From Polyrhizophydium stewartii (taxonomy: Eukaryota; Chytridiomycota; Chytridiomycetes; Rhizophydiales): a stretch of 20,310 nucleotides of DNA. The DNA lies in assembly GCA_027604665.1 (NCBI GenBank), contig JADGIZ010000191.1:1-20310 (forward strand), given 5' to 3'. How positions within the stretch are numbered: position 1 is the stretch's first letter; each line of letters begins with the position of its first letter. A program made the position numbers and the translations under genes. Below the pieces are notes generated by a model. The model did no database searches and was not told where the DNA came from. It saw nothing but the letters and a program-made list of their open reading frames with translations. Positions 7,945-17,945 of this stretch are shown piece by piece.

Positions 7945-9063
7945 CTAAATAAATTGTAATTCATGGAATGTAATGGTACGATAGGTGGTCTGAAGATCAA
8001 TCAAGGAGATTACGGTACTAATCGGGAAGGTTATCTGAATGTAACTAATTGGTATAAGTTCAACCAAGGATTATAGGTAAATTATGAGATAAGCCTGAGA
8101 AGTTGAACGATCATAAAGGTAACAAGATCTCAAATCACCCCTAGATAGGGGCAATCCTGAGCGTAGTGAATGATGGGGTTGATCTCAAAAATTCATTCCT
8201 CATACGTTTAATCTGGAGCTTGGCCAGACAAGCGGAAGGTACTCCTAGTCATCGAGGGGACCGAGAAGCTGACGTAGAGATTAAACGGAGGAATTTGACT
8301 TCTAATAGGTTCATAAGTAGGAACCGCAGAGTAGCACGGGGAGGTGGGTCCGGTCTTGAGCTATCTGTCAATTAGATGGGATTTATAGGGAGGGGATGAT
8401 TATATAGGAAACATCCCCCACAGAGGAGCTTCTAAAGAAGCAGATTTAGGTTAGATGGTTGACATGTGGTGACCTAACATAAAATACTGAGTACTGAGTG
8501 AGCTATGTATGAAGAGTAATCAAAGCATTATGAACTTCTGAATAGGCAATTAATGAACAAATTGACATTTGTTATATCCTGTGATTCAATTTGACATACC
8601 TCTTATAGAGATAAATTAAGTTCTAGCCTAACTGATATTTAGCAGCTCCTATGGTACCATCTCTATACCAAGTTCACATGACCAATTATTTCACTTTTGG
8701 AGTCTGCCACTTTATTTATGAAGTTTACTAGGTTTACTTTACACCTCAAGATTATCACTTAGATTAGCATGCATCAATTAGAATCCTGGTACTCAGGTTA
8801 TCTATAAGGGAATAGCTTGTTAAATCTAAATAAATGGGTTGAAGTAATAGTTCTCGTAACTTATATCTTTAGCTATTAGATTATTCATAAGAGCCACCAA
8901 AGGAGGCTTAGAAATCATCCCCCTGCCTAAGTTCTAAGTAGTTCCTTGATAGATTTTATACTCTAATGTTTCCTTAATCTCTCTGAATATCCTAACATTA
9001 GCTTATTGTTTTATGTTGATACTACCAAAGTTTCTTCTAATCAATTCAACAATTTCTGATTTT

Positions 9064-9093
9064 GCGACCGCTCGAGCTCAGCGACGTCCTTAC
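9064..9093 (-). repeat. Truncated GGACG...CGTCC element
   Basis: The minus strand reads TGTAAGGACGTCGCTGAGCT, matching the 5' half of the 522-554 element and its upstream flank. The 3' half is replaced by CGAGCGGTCGC. Confidence 0.65.
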
Positions 9094-9262
9094 AGAATTT
9101 TAAGCAAGCTAAAGGCGGTCCTAGAAGGGCCCGTTGATTGCCACCCTAATCCTTAAGAATGCTTCTAAAGATAATTCGTTTAGGACCCTTAGAGGTCAGA
9201 GAAGGGCCCGATCATAAGCTATTATGTGTTGCACCGTTAACCAGTTTAAGATCTTATCGCTA

Positions 9263-9370
9263 GCGACGTCGCCTCAGAAGCTCTTCTGAGGCCCGCCCCT
9301 TGAGGGGCGGGGGCCCCCATCTTCGATGGGGGCCGGTCGCGGAGTGGCCGGCCTTCGCCTACGCCACACC
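9263..9370 (+). repeat. GC-hairpin array C
   Basis: Module order: GCGACGTCGC (9263-9272); CCTCAGAAG hairpin, centre CT (9271-9292); CCCGCCCC/GGGGCGGG (9292-9311); GGCCCCCAT-CTTCG-ATGGGGGCC (9312-9334); linker GGTCGCGGA; then the GTGGC...GCCAC module ending CGCCTACGCCACACC (9370). Flanks are ATCGCTA on the left and AGCCGCTTCAAT on the right, which together resemble a split TCGCGAAGCCGCT element. Confidence 0.92.
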
Positions 9371-10594
9371 AGCCGCTTCAATCCAATTAAATTAAAAATA
9401 AGTTATAATAAAGAAATAAGTAGGAGATCAACTCAAATTCTGGGACATATTCGGGATTAGAACAACATCTAAATGGAATAATCTCTAAATAAGAAGTGCA
9501 GGATGATAAGGGAACCATAGAATCTATCGTGGACTATTTGTTGATTAGGTGTGGGAAACCATAGTTAGTCTGATTGTTTTCTATGTAAGCCCTAGGTAAC
9601 TACTTAAATCTGAAGTCAATACCTAAATACTTTACTAAGAATTGGCCCATCAAACTACAAAAACTTCTTATTTTACTAGTTGAGCTTAATGATATTCTCA
9701 AAGGATTGTAGCGGCTATTAGATTCATTTATGAGAACCCCTTTATAGTATTTTTTAGAGCAGGACTCCTATTATTTGTTATTGAGAAGTTAATAGCTTAT
9801 CACTAAGTTGAGGAATTCTAAAAAGTCAATCAAGAGTAGAACCCAACACACGCCTTTATATGGTTAAGCCCTAGTGTAACAACTAAGTAGTACAAATAGT
9901 TTATGTTCCTAAATAAATAACTGATTGATACGCAGCTCAGCATAGCTCTATTTTACCTACTAATCTATTAGATACCTCATTCTTCTAATTATTATGAGCT
10001 CAAATCGGCCCGAAGGGGCGAGTAGACTCTTTGAGTCAATTCTATTGAGAGTTGTATTTACAGGACACACATGGAAATCAAAAGACCTTTATATCTTTAT
10101 TAACACTACCTAGTATTTGGCTTATTCTACCAACACTATGTATTCTAAATTCTACACTACATGTCTAAGTTTAGTCCTACTCCTGATCTTAGTCATGATT
10201 TAGATAAATTGTCAACTCTTATAGGTAATTATGAAGTGAGAAAACCTTTGGTGGGTGCATTATTCCATTTATAAACTAAATGTACACCTTAAATATAAAT
10301 AGTGAGGAAGGTAAATTGAACATTGGCTCCAGATCAAACTCATGCCTGTATGGAGTTCCCGGATTAGAATCAAACTATGATAATTCTAAGTAGGAATATG
10401 AGATTCAATCTATGTATTAAATGAAATCAGAATTGGAGCGACTCCGTCGCGGATTAAGTAAAGAACTTGGCATATCCTGTTACCGGTTGTAGGGGGATGA
10501 TGTGCTATTTTAATTAGTTTATTCCTTCAGGTAGTTCAAGATCTCTTGCATTCGCCCTGGGTTAAGGCCAAATTCTATTTATAACATATCGCTA
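9371..10594. other. Gene-free AT-rich spacer
   Basis: No gene is recognised. Contains an ATCGGCCCGAAGGGGCGAG near-palindrome around 10003-10021 and a GGAGCGACTCCGTCGCGG copy (10435-10452). TAA codons are frequent in the frames I read. Confidence 0.45.
10435..10452 (+). repeat. GGAGCGACTCCGTCGCGG element
   Basis: Consensus copy preceded by AATT and followed by ATTA. Confidence 0.8.
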
Positions 10595-10673
10595 GCGACG
10601 TCGCCTCAGAAGCTCTTCTGAGGCCCGGATCTGAAGGATCCGGGGGGGCCCCCCTAAGGGGGGCCCCGGTCGC
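10595..10673 (+). repeat. GC-hairpin array D
   Basis: GCGACGTCGC (10595-10604); CCTCAGAAG hairpin, centre CT (10603-10624); CCGGATC-TGAAG-GATCCGG (10625-10643); GGGGCCCCCC-TAA-GGGGGGCCCC (10645-10667); then GGTCGC. It shares the left flank ATCGCTA with array C but lacks the terminal GTGGC...GCCAC module. Confidence 0.92.
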
Positions 10674-11735
10674 TTAAATAATTCAGCAATGACCTACCCA
10701 AATAGTCTATTGAATCACCTCTAATCTTAGACTACTCTATTCAGGCCTTTACTAGAAATAATTGATAATGTAAACGTAATAAATCATGAATAACTTTCGT
10801 AGTATTATTGTAGATTGTGATAAAGAGTCAGTTACTACTCTATATAGGTAACCATTGTGGAGGTGGAACCGAAACCTCGAATAAGTTGCCTAAGGAACTC
10901 AAATCTTTACATAGTTTCTACATAAATGGTTAGATGAGGGTGAGGGATTGTGTTATTAATCGACTTCGTCGATGGGTTTTAGTATGGATAGGATCTCCAT
11001 TTTAGCCCCCTATTGATAAAGATCATCTAGAGAGTCACTTATGTGACTTGATAAGTCTTCAACCCTCAACAACTAAATCTATTAAAGTTAAAGGGATTAG
11101 CTCTAATTAATAGGTCAGATATTTTTAATAGACTCACCGCGTAGCGGGGAGTCGCCCCCAGGGGGCCGACTCTAACCAACATAGTCTATTGGGTGTATTC
11201 TATAGTAGGATGCGCGTCCCTAAGGGGACTTATTTAGAAGCAGCAATAAAATAATTGCTATGACAATAGACAATTGATGATGATGTAGTCACAGGCAATC
11301 AATTCCGTGGTTGACCCATCGCTGATTGTTTAGTATGTGGGACTCTGCAACCCTTTTTGCGATAAGGGCAGCGCGAGCTCACGCGCCGCCCGATTACTAT
11401 TTTATTTATAAGCACTTATCTTAGGTCTTCCAATTAACAGAAATAAGTAAACTCAGAGGCTTTCCTGAAGGAGTAAATTATTCAACTGCGAAGGTTCTTA
11501 GAAATACATCTATTTAATTTATTGCCCACGTATTAGTGAATAACCACAACAAAATAAGCTATGATCTAGGATTCTAAGCTCCTCTGGAGCTGTGATATGA
11601 CACTAAAGTAAATTTCAGGGGGAACTAAAAAGATGATTGGCAATTGCCCTAATTGTTTGTCCCAGCTCCTATTGGAGCTTCTAATGACTTCTACATAAGT
11701 TTATAAATGATCAAATACATTACAATATAGGCTAC
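10674..11735. other. Gene-free spacer
   Basis: No gene is recognised. Contains a CCGCGTAGCGGGG element followed by GTCGCCCCCAGGGGGCCGAC (around 11137-11170) and a GGGC...GCCC element (11366-11391). Confidence 0.45.
11366..11391 (+). repeat. GGGC...GCCC element, paired-substitution variant
   Basis: Inner GCGAGCTCACGCGC and the downstream CGATTA are as in the 16497 copy. The arms read GGGC/GCCC instead of GGACG/CGTCC, an A-T to G-C swap that keeps pairing. Confidence 0.75.
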
Positions 11736-12761
11736 CTAGTATAAATTGCGAAGTTATTTTTATTCATCCTTCAACTACACCAACTAAAGGTTGGTTGTAT
11801 AACCTACATGTCTAAGCAATCATGGATTGCTCCATATAAATCTACCACAATCTACGATTGTTTAATCCCTAATAATGAAATAATTTGATGAAGGAACTAC
11901 TAATAATAAGGCATTTTTTTATTAGATGATCGAACCATAGGTTCGGTATTAACGCAATCCTCGAAGTTACTCGTTTCATTTTTACTGTTTTCGAGGTGGA
12001 TATTCAACCTGAATTTCTAGATTTAGGCATTGATATTGTAAAATTAGTAGACCGCTTTAAACACGATCTGCTGTAAAATTACAATGATGTCGCTGAATAT
12101 AAATACACTTTCTAGATTTGTTGTTTATCCTATTTGATAGTCTTGATTAGATAGTATATTGAGCGAAGCGGTAAAACCATCATTGAATCGATTAGACCAT
12201 CCCTATTTGAGCATATGTGCTGCTCCCCTAGAATCGCGAAGCCGCTCTAGTATAAATTGCGAAGTTATTTTTATTCATCCTTCAACTACACCAACTAAAG
12301 GTTGGTTGTATAACCTACATGTCTAAGCAATCATGGATTGCTCCATATAAATCTACCACAATCTACGATTGTTTAATCCCTAATAATGAAATAATTTGAT
12401 GAAGGAACTACTAATAATAAGGCATTTTTTTATTAGATGATCGAACCATAGGTTCGGTATTAACGCAATCCTCGAAGTTACTCGTTTCATTTTTACTGTT
12501 TTCGAGGTGGATATTCAACCTGAATTTCTAGATTTAGGCATTGATATTGTAAAATTAGTAGACCGCTTTAAACACGATCTGCTGTAAAATTACAATGATG
12601 TCGCTGAATATAAATACACTTTCTAGATTTGTTGTTTATCCTATTTGATAGTCTTGATTAGATAGTATATTGAGCGAAGCGGTAAAACCATCATTGAATC
12701 GATTAGACCATCCCTATTTGAGCATATGTGCTGCTCCCCTAGAATCGCGAAGCCGCTCTAG
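11736..12761 (+). repeat. Exact 511-bp tandem duplication
   Basis: The unit starting CTAGTATAAATTGCGAAG at 11736 repeats from 12247 with no difference seen by eye. CTAG is present at both ends and at the junction (11736, 12247, 12758). Each unit carries four small hairpins (CCAAC/GTTGG, AGCAATC-ATG-GATTGCT, CAATC/GATTG, CGAACC-ATA-GGTTCG) and ends in TCGCGAAGCCGCTCTAG. No gene is recognised inside. The lack of divergence implies a recent event or ongoing homogenisation. Confidence 0.93.
12234..12246 (+). repeat. TCGCGAAGCCGCT element at the duplication junction
   Basis: Ends unit 1 of the 511-bp repeat, directly before the CTAG junction. The unit 2 copy is at 12745-12757. Confidence 0.8.
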
Positions 12762-13281
12762 ATCAATTGTTGAAATTGAGTAAGCGTCGGAGCATCGAGG
12801 TGTTGCATGTTTGAGTTCTCTATTATCTCATATTGTGTTTACCTGTATACCGCTTTAGACCCTATATAATGCCAAAATGAGAGTATATAAACCTATGAGG
12901 ATGCTCAACTCATTATTATTTGGGAAAGGGTTTCACCCCTCGAACCAATTTCTAAACTACATGTACCTCCCCACGTCTAATTAGACGTGGTCCCGTTATA
13001 GGAGGAACAGCTAATTGACAAAGATCCCACAATCTTTGAAATCGATTCGATTAGCTGCCTCCTATTGATGGGGTAACCTACGCTTTTTTAGGTTCGAGGA
13101 AACAGAATATTCATCCGCGACGGAGTCGCTCCAATTCAAGCAATACATTTGACAACCAACTTAACACCCCATTTATATGAATATCTGATTTGATAGGAAA
13201 TAAAGCGATTGACAAACTGACACTAAATAATTACAAATACAAATACAAATTATGATTTGCTTCTATTTGGCACCTCCTTCC
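12762..13281. other. Spacer between the two tandem duplications
   Basis: No gene is recognised. CCCCACGTC-TAATTA-GACGTGG (around 12972) is a strong hairpin. A reversed GGAGCGACTCCGTCGCGG copy is at 13115-13132, and AAAGCGATTGACAAACTGAC is near 13203. Confidence 0.45.
13115..13132 (-). repeat. GGAGCGACTCCGTCGCGG element, inverted
   Basis: Consensus copy on the minus strand. With the neighbouring GAATATTCAT it forms an inverted counterpart of the sequence at about 13572-13602. Confidence 0.8.
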
Positions 13282-13574
13282 CATTAGATAGGATAGAGAG
13301 CGGGCCGATGTTGGAACAAATCTAGAATATGACATTGAAGCAATTCTTGTTGTATCGAGGTGGAATCGAATCTATGATTCGACTCCACGATCATCTTGCA
13401 ATTCTACTCTCATTTTCATTAGATACGACATATAGCAGTTCACCTGATAGGCAATATTGGAACACCTCATTTTGCATTATTAGCAATTATCAATTGCTGC
13501 AGATCGTGTTGCTCCTCTCTAATCGCGAAGCCGCTCTAGATCAATTGAGTAAATAGCTAAGAAATTGTTGAATT

Positions 13575-13592
13575 GGAGCGACTCCTAGCGGA
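13575..13592 (+). repeat. GGAGCGACTCC element, internally deleted
   Basis: Reads GGAGCGACTCCTAGCGGA, lacking the GTC of the consensus. Duplicated at 14267. Confidence 0.7.
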
Positions 13593-13694
13593 TGAATATT
13601 CAGCGACATCATTAGAATTGGAATTGTAATTGTAATTAGATCTATGTTTGGATTATTCATTAATTGATCGATTTGTCAATGATGGTCCTTCATT

Positions 13695-13712
13695 TGGAGC
13701 GACTCCGTCGCG
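13695..13712 (+). repeat. GGAGCGACTCCGTCGCGG element
   Basis: Consensus copy inside the 692-bp unit; duplicated at 14387. Confidence 0.8.
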
Positions 13713-13844
13713 GACAGCAGCTAGTGTTTTGAGGGGGTGTTGTAGGTGCTAGTAGCTAGCAGATAAAGCGGTTGACAAATTGACATAATCAGATAGAACT
13801 AGAAATCCAGAACTACAGCTCACGGTGATTCTTCAAAATTGAGT

Positions 13845-13861
13845 CGCGACGGAGTCGCTCC
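13845..13861 (-). repeat. GGAGCGACTCCGTCGCG element, inverted
   Basis: Inverted copy inside the 692-bp unit; duplicated at 14537. Confidence 0.8.
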
Positions 13862-13939
13862 AATCCTGTCTAGTTGCTCCCCTCTAAATGACATATGATA
13901 GAGCCTAAATCTAGAAGGTAAAGCTCAAATGGGGGCGCC

Positions 13940-13973
13940 GCAGCCTCAGTCTCAGCCTCAGCCTCAGCCTCCT
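13940..13973 (+). repeat. CAGCCT microsatellite
   Basis: Imperfect repeats of CAGCCT (with one CAGTCT) end unit 1; the second copy is at 14632-14665. It abuts the duplication breakpoint and could have assisted slippage or misalignment. Confidence 0.85.
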
Positions 13974-14665
13974 CATTAGATAGGATAGAGAGCGGGCCGA
14001 TGTTGGAACAAATCTAGAATATGACATTGAAGCAATTCTTGTTGTATCGAGGTGGAATCGAATCTATGATTCGACTCCACGATCATCTTGCAATTCTACT
14101 CTCATTTTCATTAGATACGACATATAGCAGTTCACCTGATAGGCAATATTGGAACACCTCATTTTGCATTATTAGCAATTATCAATTGCTGCAGATCGTG
14201 TTGCTCCTCTCTAATCGCGAAGCCGCTCTAGATCAATTGAGTAAATAGCTAAGAAATTGTTGAATTGGAGCGACTCCTAGCGGATGAATATTCAGCGACA
14301 TCATTAGAATTGGAATTGTAATTGTAATTAGATCTATGTTTGGATTATTCATTAATTGATCGATTTGTCAATGATGGTCCTTCATTTGGAGCGACTCCGT
14401 CGCGGACAGCAGCTAGTGTTTTGAGGGGGTGTTGTAGGTGCTAGTAGCTAGCAGATAAAGCGGTTGACAAATTGACATAATCAGATAGAACTAGAAATCC
14501 AGAACTACAGCTCACGGTGATTCTTCAAAATTGAGTCGCGACGGAGTCGCTCCAATCCTGTCTAGTTGCTCCCCTCTAAATGACATATGATAGAGCCTAA
14601 ATCTAGAAGGTAAAGCTCAAATGGGGGCGCCGCAGCCTCAGTCTCAGCCTCAGCCTCAGCCTCCT

Positions 14666-15243
14666 CGGCCGCGGCGGAGATTATCTAAATTCTTGAATTG
14701 GGGCAATTAGATGTGGAGGTGAACGCACCGCGGGCACGTCCACCTCGATCAAATTGTGAGGGTCTATTTCTAATCTACGCTATTGACCCACCTTGGTGGT
14801 TTATTGTAGTTGAAAGTCCTGAAAATCGCCATGTGATGATGTCATTTTAGAAAATATTGACCAACCAGTGGTGTGGGCACGCCGCTGTAAAAAGTCCGCT
14901 CCTGTAAAATAACATATCTTAATTGTCTAATGAAAAACTCCACTTGATCACTTCCGAGGGGGTTATTTTCTATGTGCACTCTCAAAGGCTTAACCCCTGA
15001 TTCTATGATGGGTTTATGGATATTCCTAAATTAGCAAATGCTCGTGGTTGCGATCCCATGGCTTCGCCCCGTAACCACAACGATGAACTTATTATAGAGG
15101 GTTTGAACCAGTTCTCGCGTGAATTGAGGATTCTATATAGAAAGATACAAATAGAATTATACTATTTGCAAACCAATCAGAAGTTGGCCTTTTCTCATAT
15201 CTTAAAGTTATTATAATTATCAGACTAATTCACCATAATCTAG
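14666..15243. other. Spacer with a weak 66-codon open frame
   Basis: A plus frame at 15016-15216 ends in TAA and is polar (RELRILYRKIQIEL near its end). Its residues 11-22 come from a GTGGTTGCG...CGTAACCAC hairpin, so it is probably not a functional gene. A hairpin with arms GAGGTG/CACCTC lies at about 14716-14746. Confidence 0.35.
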
Positions 15244-15436
15244 ACGCAGCGGAGCGGTCGTGACGTCGCCTCATAAGCTCTTATGAGCCCCGCCCCTTGA
15301 GGGGCGGGGGGCCCCCCTAAGGGGGGCCCCGTCACGGACGTGACGTCGGGGCGCCTCAGGCGCCCCGACGCTCAAGCGTGCTGACGCGACTAGCGTCCGC
15401 GACCGGAGCCTTTACAAGGCTCCTACGTCGCGGCTC
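15244..15436 (+). repeat. GC-hairpin array E, longest array
   Basis: Starts CGCAGCGGAGCGGTCGTGAC, as does array G. Modules: CTCATAAG-CT-CTTATGAG (15270-15287), a substituted form of CCTCAGAAG with a compensating change on each arm; CCGCCCC/GGGGCGG; GGGGCCCCCC-TAA-GGGGGGCCCC; GTCACGGACGTGAC; CGGGGCGCC-TCA-GGCGCCCCG (about 15347-15367); a further ACGCT/AGCGT hairpin; GGAGCCTT-TAC-AAGGCTCC (about 15404-15422); and a terminal GTCGCGG. Confidence 0.92.
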
Positions 15437-15517
15437 CAAGAACTCTTAATTAAGAGGAGACCTCTGGATTATTCACGATCTTCGATCGTTAACTACTATA
15501 ATAATAAGTCGATCAGA

Positions 15518-15530
15518 AGCGGCTTCGCGA
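15518..15530 (-). repeat. TCGCGAAGCCGCT element, inverted
   Basis: Reads AGCGGCTTCGCGA on the plus strand. A variant, AGCGGCTACGCAA, follows at 15581-15593. Confidence 0.75.
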
Positions 15531-16176
15531 TTGATCGAGGATCTCAGTTAGACTTCTACACCTTGTATATTTACTTTATGAAGCGGCTACGCAATTGTAA
15601 AAATTCTAACTAGAATACTTATCAAGGTGATTCATCAACTTCATCTGATTAGGGAATTCCAAATATTAATTGAATTTCAAATTGATTAGTTCTGTAATCT
15701 CATGCTCTTTTCTTGATCTCCTTAGACTAGAACAAAAGCGGCGTCGCTTGGCGCGAGCTGACGCTAGCGATCTAGAGTGATTTATGAAGCGAAGTTTATT
15801 CAAGTATGAATATCGCGAAGCTAACCGCAAATTGATGAAAACCGATCCGCGCCGAGTGGCACGCCACGCTATGAGCTCCCATTCTATTAATTGACGGTCA
15901 ACCTATAGCAAGAAATCTACATGAGTTGTTTTACGATATCTGAGCTTTTTAGTATTCTTAGCTCAGGAATCTGTCAAGCTTCGCGATTTGATCGATTTTG
16001 ACTACTCAAGTAGTTTCGAGGTTGCGGTCCCAAGCTTCGCCCAAAACCTCCATGATTGATTTCTGGTTAGCGTCTAGCGAGCATTCGCGACGCGATTAAT
16101 TATTTATGCATTAGGTAATTTTATCTAAATCTCAGGATTTCCTCCTAAACTAAATGTGACTCCTAATCCTCAAATC

Positions 16177-16197
16177 GGACGGCGCTCAGCGACGTCC
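16177..16197 (-). repeat. GGACG element with internal deletion
   Basis: Reads GGACGGCG then CTCAGCGACGTCC. Compared with the inverted 33-base form it lacks 12 internal bases, while both arms remain intact. Confidence 0.75.
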
Positions 16198-16496
16198 TTA
16201 CGAATATAAGGTCTGAATAGGTGGAACATAAAGCATATGAATTTATACACTAGATCATTTCTTATTCCAAAATCTCCCTTTGCTTTTAATGAATCACTTA
16301 GTGAATCAACTTCGTTGATCATTCAAGCACCCTAAGTAAAACACCTACATTGGCCAATTAATCTGCATATAGTTTAAGGAATAATTAGAGTTCACTAATT
16401 CAATGAATGGTAGATTAGCTTACACCCCACTAGATTAGTACAATGAATGACAATCTCTAGATTGTGTGATCTTATGAATCTTGGTTAATTTTGTAA

Positions 16497-16529
16497 GGAC
16501 GTCGCTGAACGCGAGCTCACGCGCCGTCC
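16497..16529 (+). repeat. GGACG...CGTCC hairpin element, full copy
   Basis: Same 33 bases as 522-554, again preceded by TGTAA and followed by CGATTA. Confidence 0.88.
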
Positions 16530-17592
16530 GATTACAATAATTATGCAAATGTGAAGCCCACTTTCTATCTTATCATAGGTAATCGAGTTACTATTCTGGT
16601 CAAAGTTGGTAGATTTGAGCCGACCGGAGGGAGGCATATCCTAGTTTGTAATACCCTCGCTCCCTATAGTCGCTCGGTCTTTTCAGATTATCTGCAGCTA
16701 CGCTTAACTTATCACCATATTGAGCCAAATAAGGTTTAGAATAGAAGGGAGTTCTAAACGCAAATGAGTCAAATTCTAATAAACCTTTTCCAATCAACAA
16801 TATAGATCGCATTCAAGATAAGTATTTTAGGTTAGCTGAGCGATTTATGAAGGAACTCTACACTTAATTTTAATAGTCTCAATCAATTACCCAGTTACTA
16901 AAGTAACTTAATTAGTGATGTTATGGGTGGGACGCATTAGAAGTTATACCTCGAAGGTCACCTCTCAATGATCGTGGGTAATGTTTAATGAATCAGATCT
17001 TGCTTTGCTAAGGATCATATATAGGACACCATTTAATGATGGTCAAATCAATATGAACAGGCAACCTCGGGTTCTTAGGAGACTCCGTGATTTCATCTCA
17101 AATAGCGCAGCGCTTATTAATAGATAAGTAAGTAGGGTTTACATCATATCATTAACCCCCTCAACTAGTTGAGGTGATCTGTTTTCTTCCAATCGATTGT
17201 TCTAGAGAGGGCTAGTATATTCTTTTAATCTATCTGTAATCTCGACAAATCTGCTAGAGGCATGATCGCGGTCATCAGGCAACCGGAGGTTGCCTTATTA
17301 GGATCGGACCGCTAAAGGAAATAAAAAGAGACAAAAGAAACAACGGAGGTAAAGAGCGAAGCATTTAGATAATGGAATAAACATACAGAAGGGTTAAGCA
17401 CATAAGTTGGAAGTCTGAAATATATAAGCTAGATAGATCAATGAGTTTATAGATAATTAGAGATGTATCTTAGGTCCTGATTAGTTGATGAAGTAAACAA
17501 CTTATAAGAAATTGAACAATCCGGGGCTAGCGTGAGCTCAACCTGGCGCATTATAAAGGATCTCACGATATAGGCCACAGATTGAAGCGGCT

Positions 17593-17701
17593 GGTGTGGC
17601 GTAGGCGAAGGCCGGCCACTCCGCGACCGGGGCCCCCCTTAGGGGGGCCCCCCCGGATCCTTCAGATCCGGGCCTCAGAAGAGCTTCTGAGGCGACGTCG
17701 C
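17593..17701 (-). repeat. GC-hairpin array F, inverted C/D mosaic
   Basis: Read on the minus strand: GCGACGTCGC, CCTCAGAAG hairpin with centre CT, then the CCGGATC (17653-17671) and GGGGCCCCCC (17629-17651) modules of array D, then the GTGGC...GCCAC end and AGCCGCTTCAAT flank of array C. The left flank is again ATCGCTA. Confidence 0.92.
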
Positions 17702-17945
17702 TAGCGATTAGATTGGAGATGTTTCAGGACTGGTTATTAGTCTCTTGTTATAACTACTGTAGCTTAAATACAAATTATTAGGGGTCCTTAAACTAATTCA
17801 GTAGATAGGTAAATGAAATTATACATTTGATCACGATCTAGACTCTGATTCTAGATTGAGTAATCAAATATCACTTAGTTTTGATACTTTGGAGGTTTTC
17901 TGAATGTTTTGAGGTGGACGTGCCCGATGAGGTTACAATGAATGA
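17702..17945. other. Spacer between arrays F and G
   Basis: AT-rich with no gene. TGAGGTGGACGTGCCCGATG near 17910 matches one arm of the 14716-14746 hairpin. Confidence 0.4.

Larger units (their letters stand above)
7861..9262. other. Gene-free spacer
   Basis: No gene is recognised. A 69-codon plus frame (8166-8375) is Arg-rich and lacks a family motif. Contains a GGAGCGACTCCGTCGCGG copy (7927-7944) and a reversed partial GGACGTCGCTGA element (9064-9093). Confidence 0.45.
13282..14665 (+). repeat. Exact 692-bp tandem duplication
   Basis: Unit 1 is 13282-13973 and unit 2 is 13974-14665, with no difference seen. Each unit holds a hairpin GTGGAATCGAATC-TAT-GATTCGACTCCAC, TCGCGAAGCCGCT (13523, 14215), three GGAGCGACTCC copies (13575, 13695, 13845 and +692), AAAGCGGTTGACAAATTGAC, and a terminal CAGCCT-type microsatellite. 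A 75-codon open frame (13329-13556; 14021-14248) is carried along, but much of it is hairpin sequence and it has no family motif. Confidence 0.93.
15437..17592. other. Gene-free spacer with many small hairpins
   Basis: No gene is recognised. Includes CGATC-TTC-GATCG near 15478, inverted TCGCGAAGCCGCT copies (15518, 15581), GGACG elements at 16177 and 16497, a 16-base perfect palindrome CCTCAACTAGTTGAGG (17159-17174) and AGGCAACC-GGA-GGTTGCCT (17277-17295). Opposing frames at 16551-16739 (plus) and 16600-16812 (minus) overlap and have no motif. Confidence 0.45.

Noticed and set aside
8166..8375. 69-codon Arg/Gly-rich plus frame
   Set aside because: No motif is visible; the composition reflects local purine-rich sequence.
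9263..9370. Hairpin arrays considered as CRISPR arrays
   Set aside because: Units abut without unique spacers, differ in sequence, and no cas genes are present.
10350..10400. CGGATTAGAATCAAACT resembling a minus-strand tRNA T arm
   Set aside because: No complementary D or anticodon arms could be drawn.
13329..13556. Duplicated 75-codon open frame (also 14021-14248)
   Set aside because: Identity is explained by the 692-bp tandem duplication. Part of the frame is hairpin DNA and no family motif is visible.
15016..15216. 66-codon open frame with a polar, helical-looking C-terminus
   Set aside because: A hairpin supplies residues 11-22, the frame is preceded closely by TGA, and no family is recognised.
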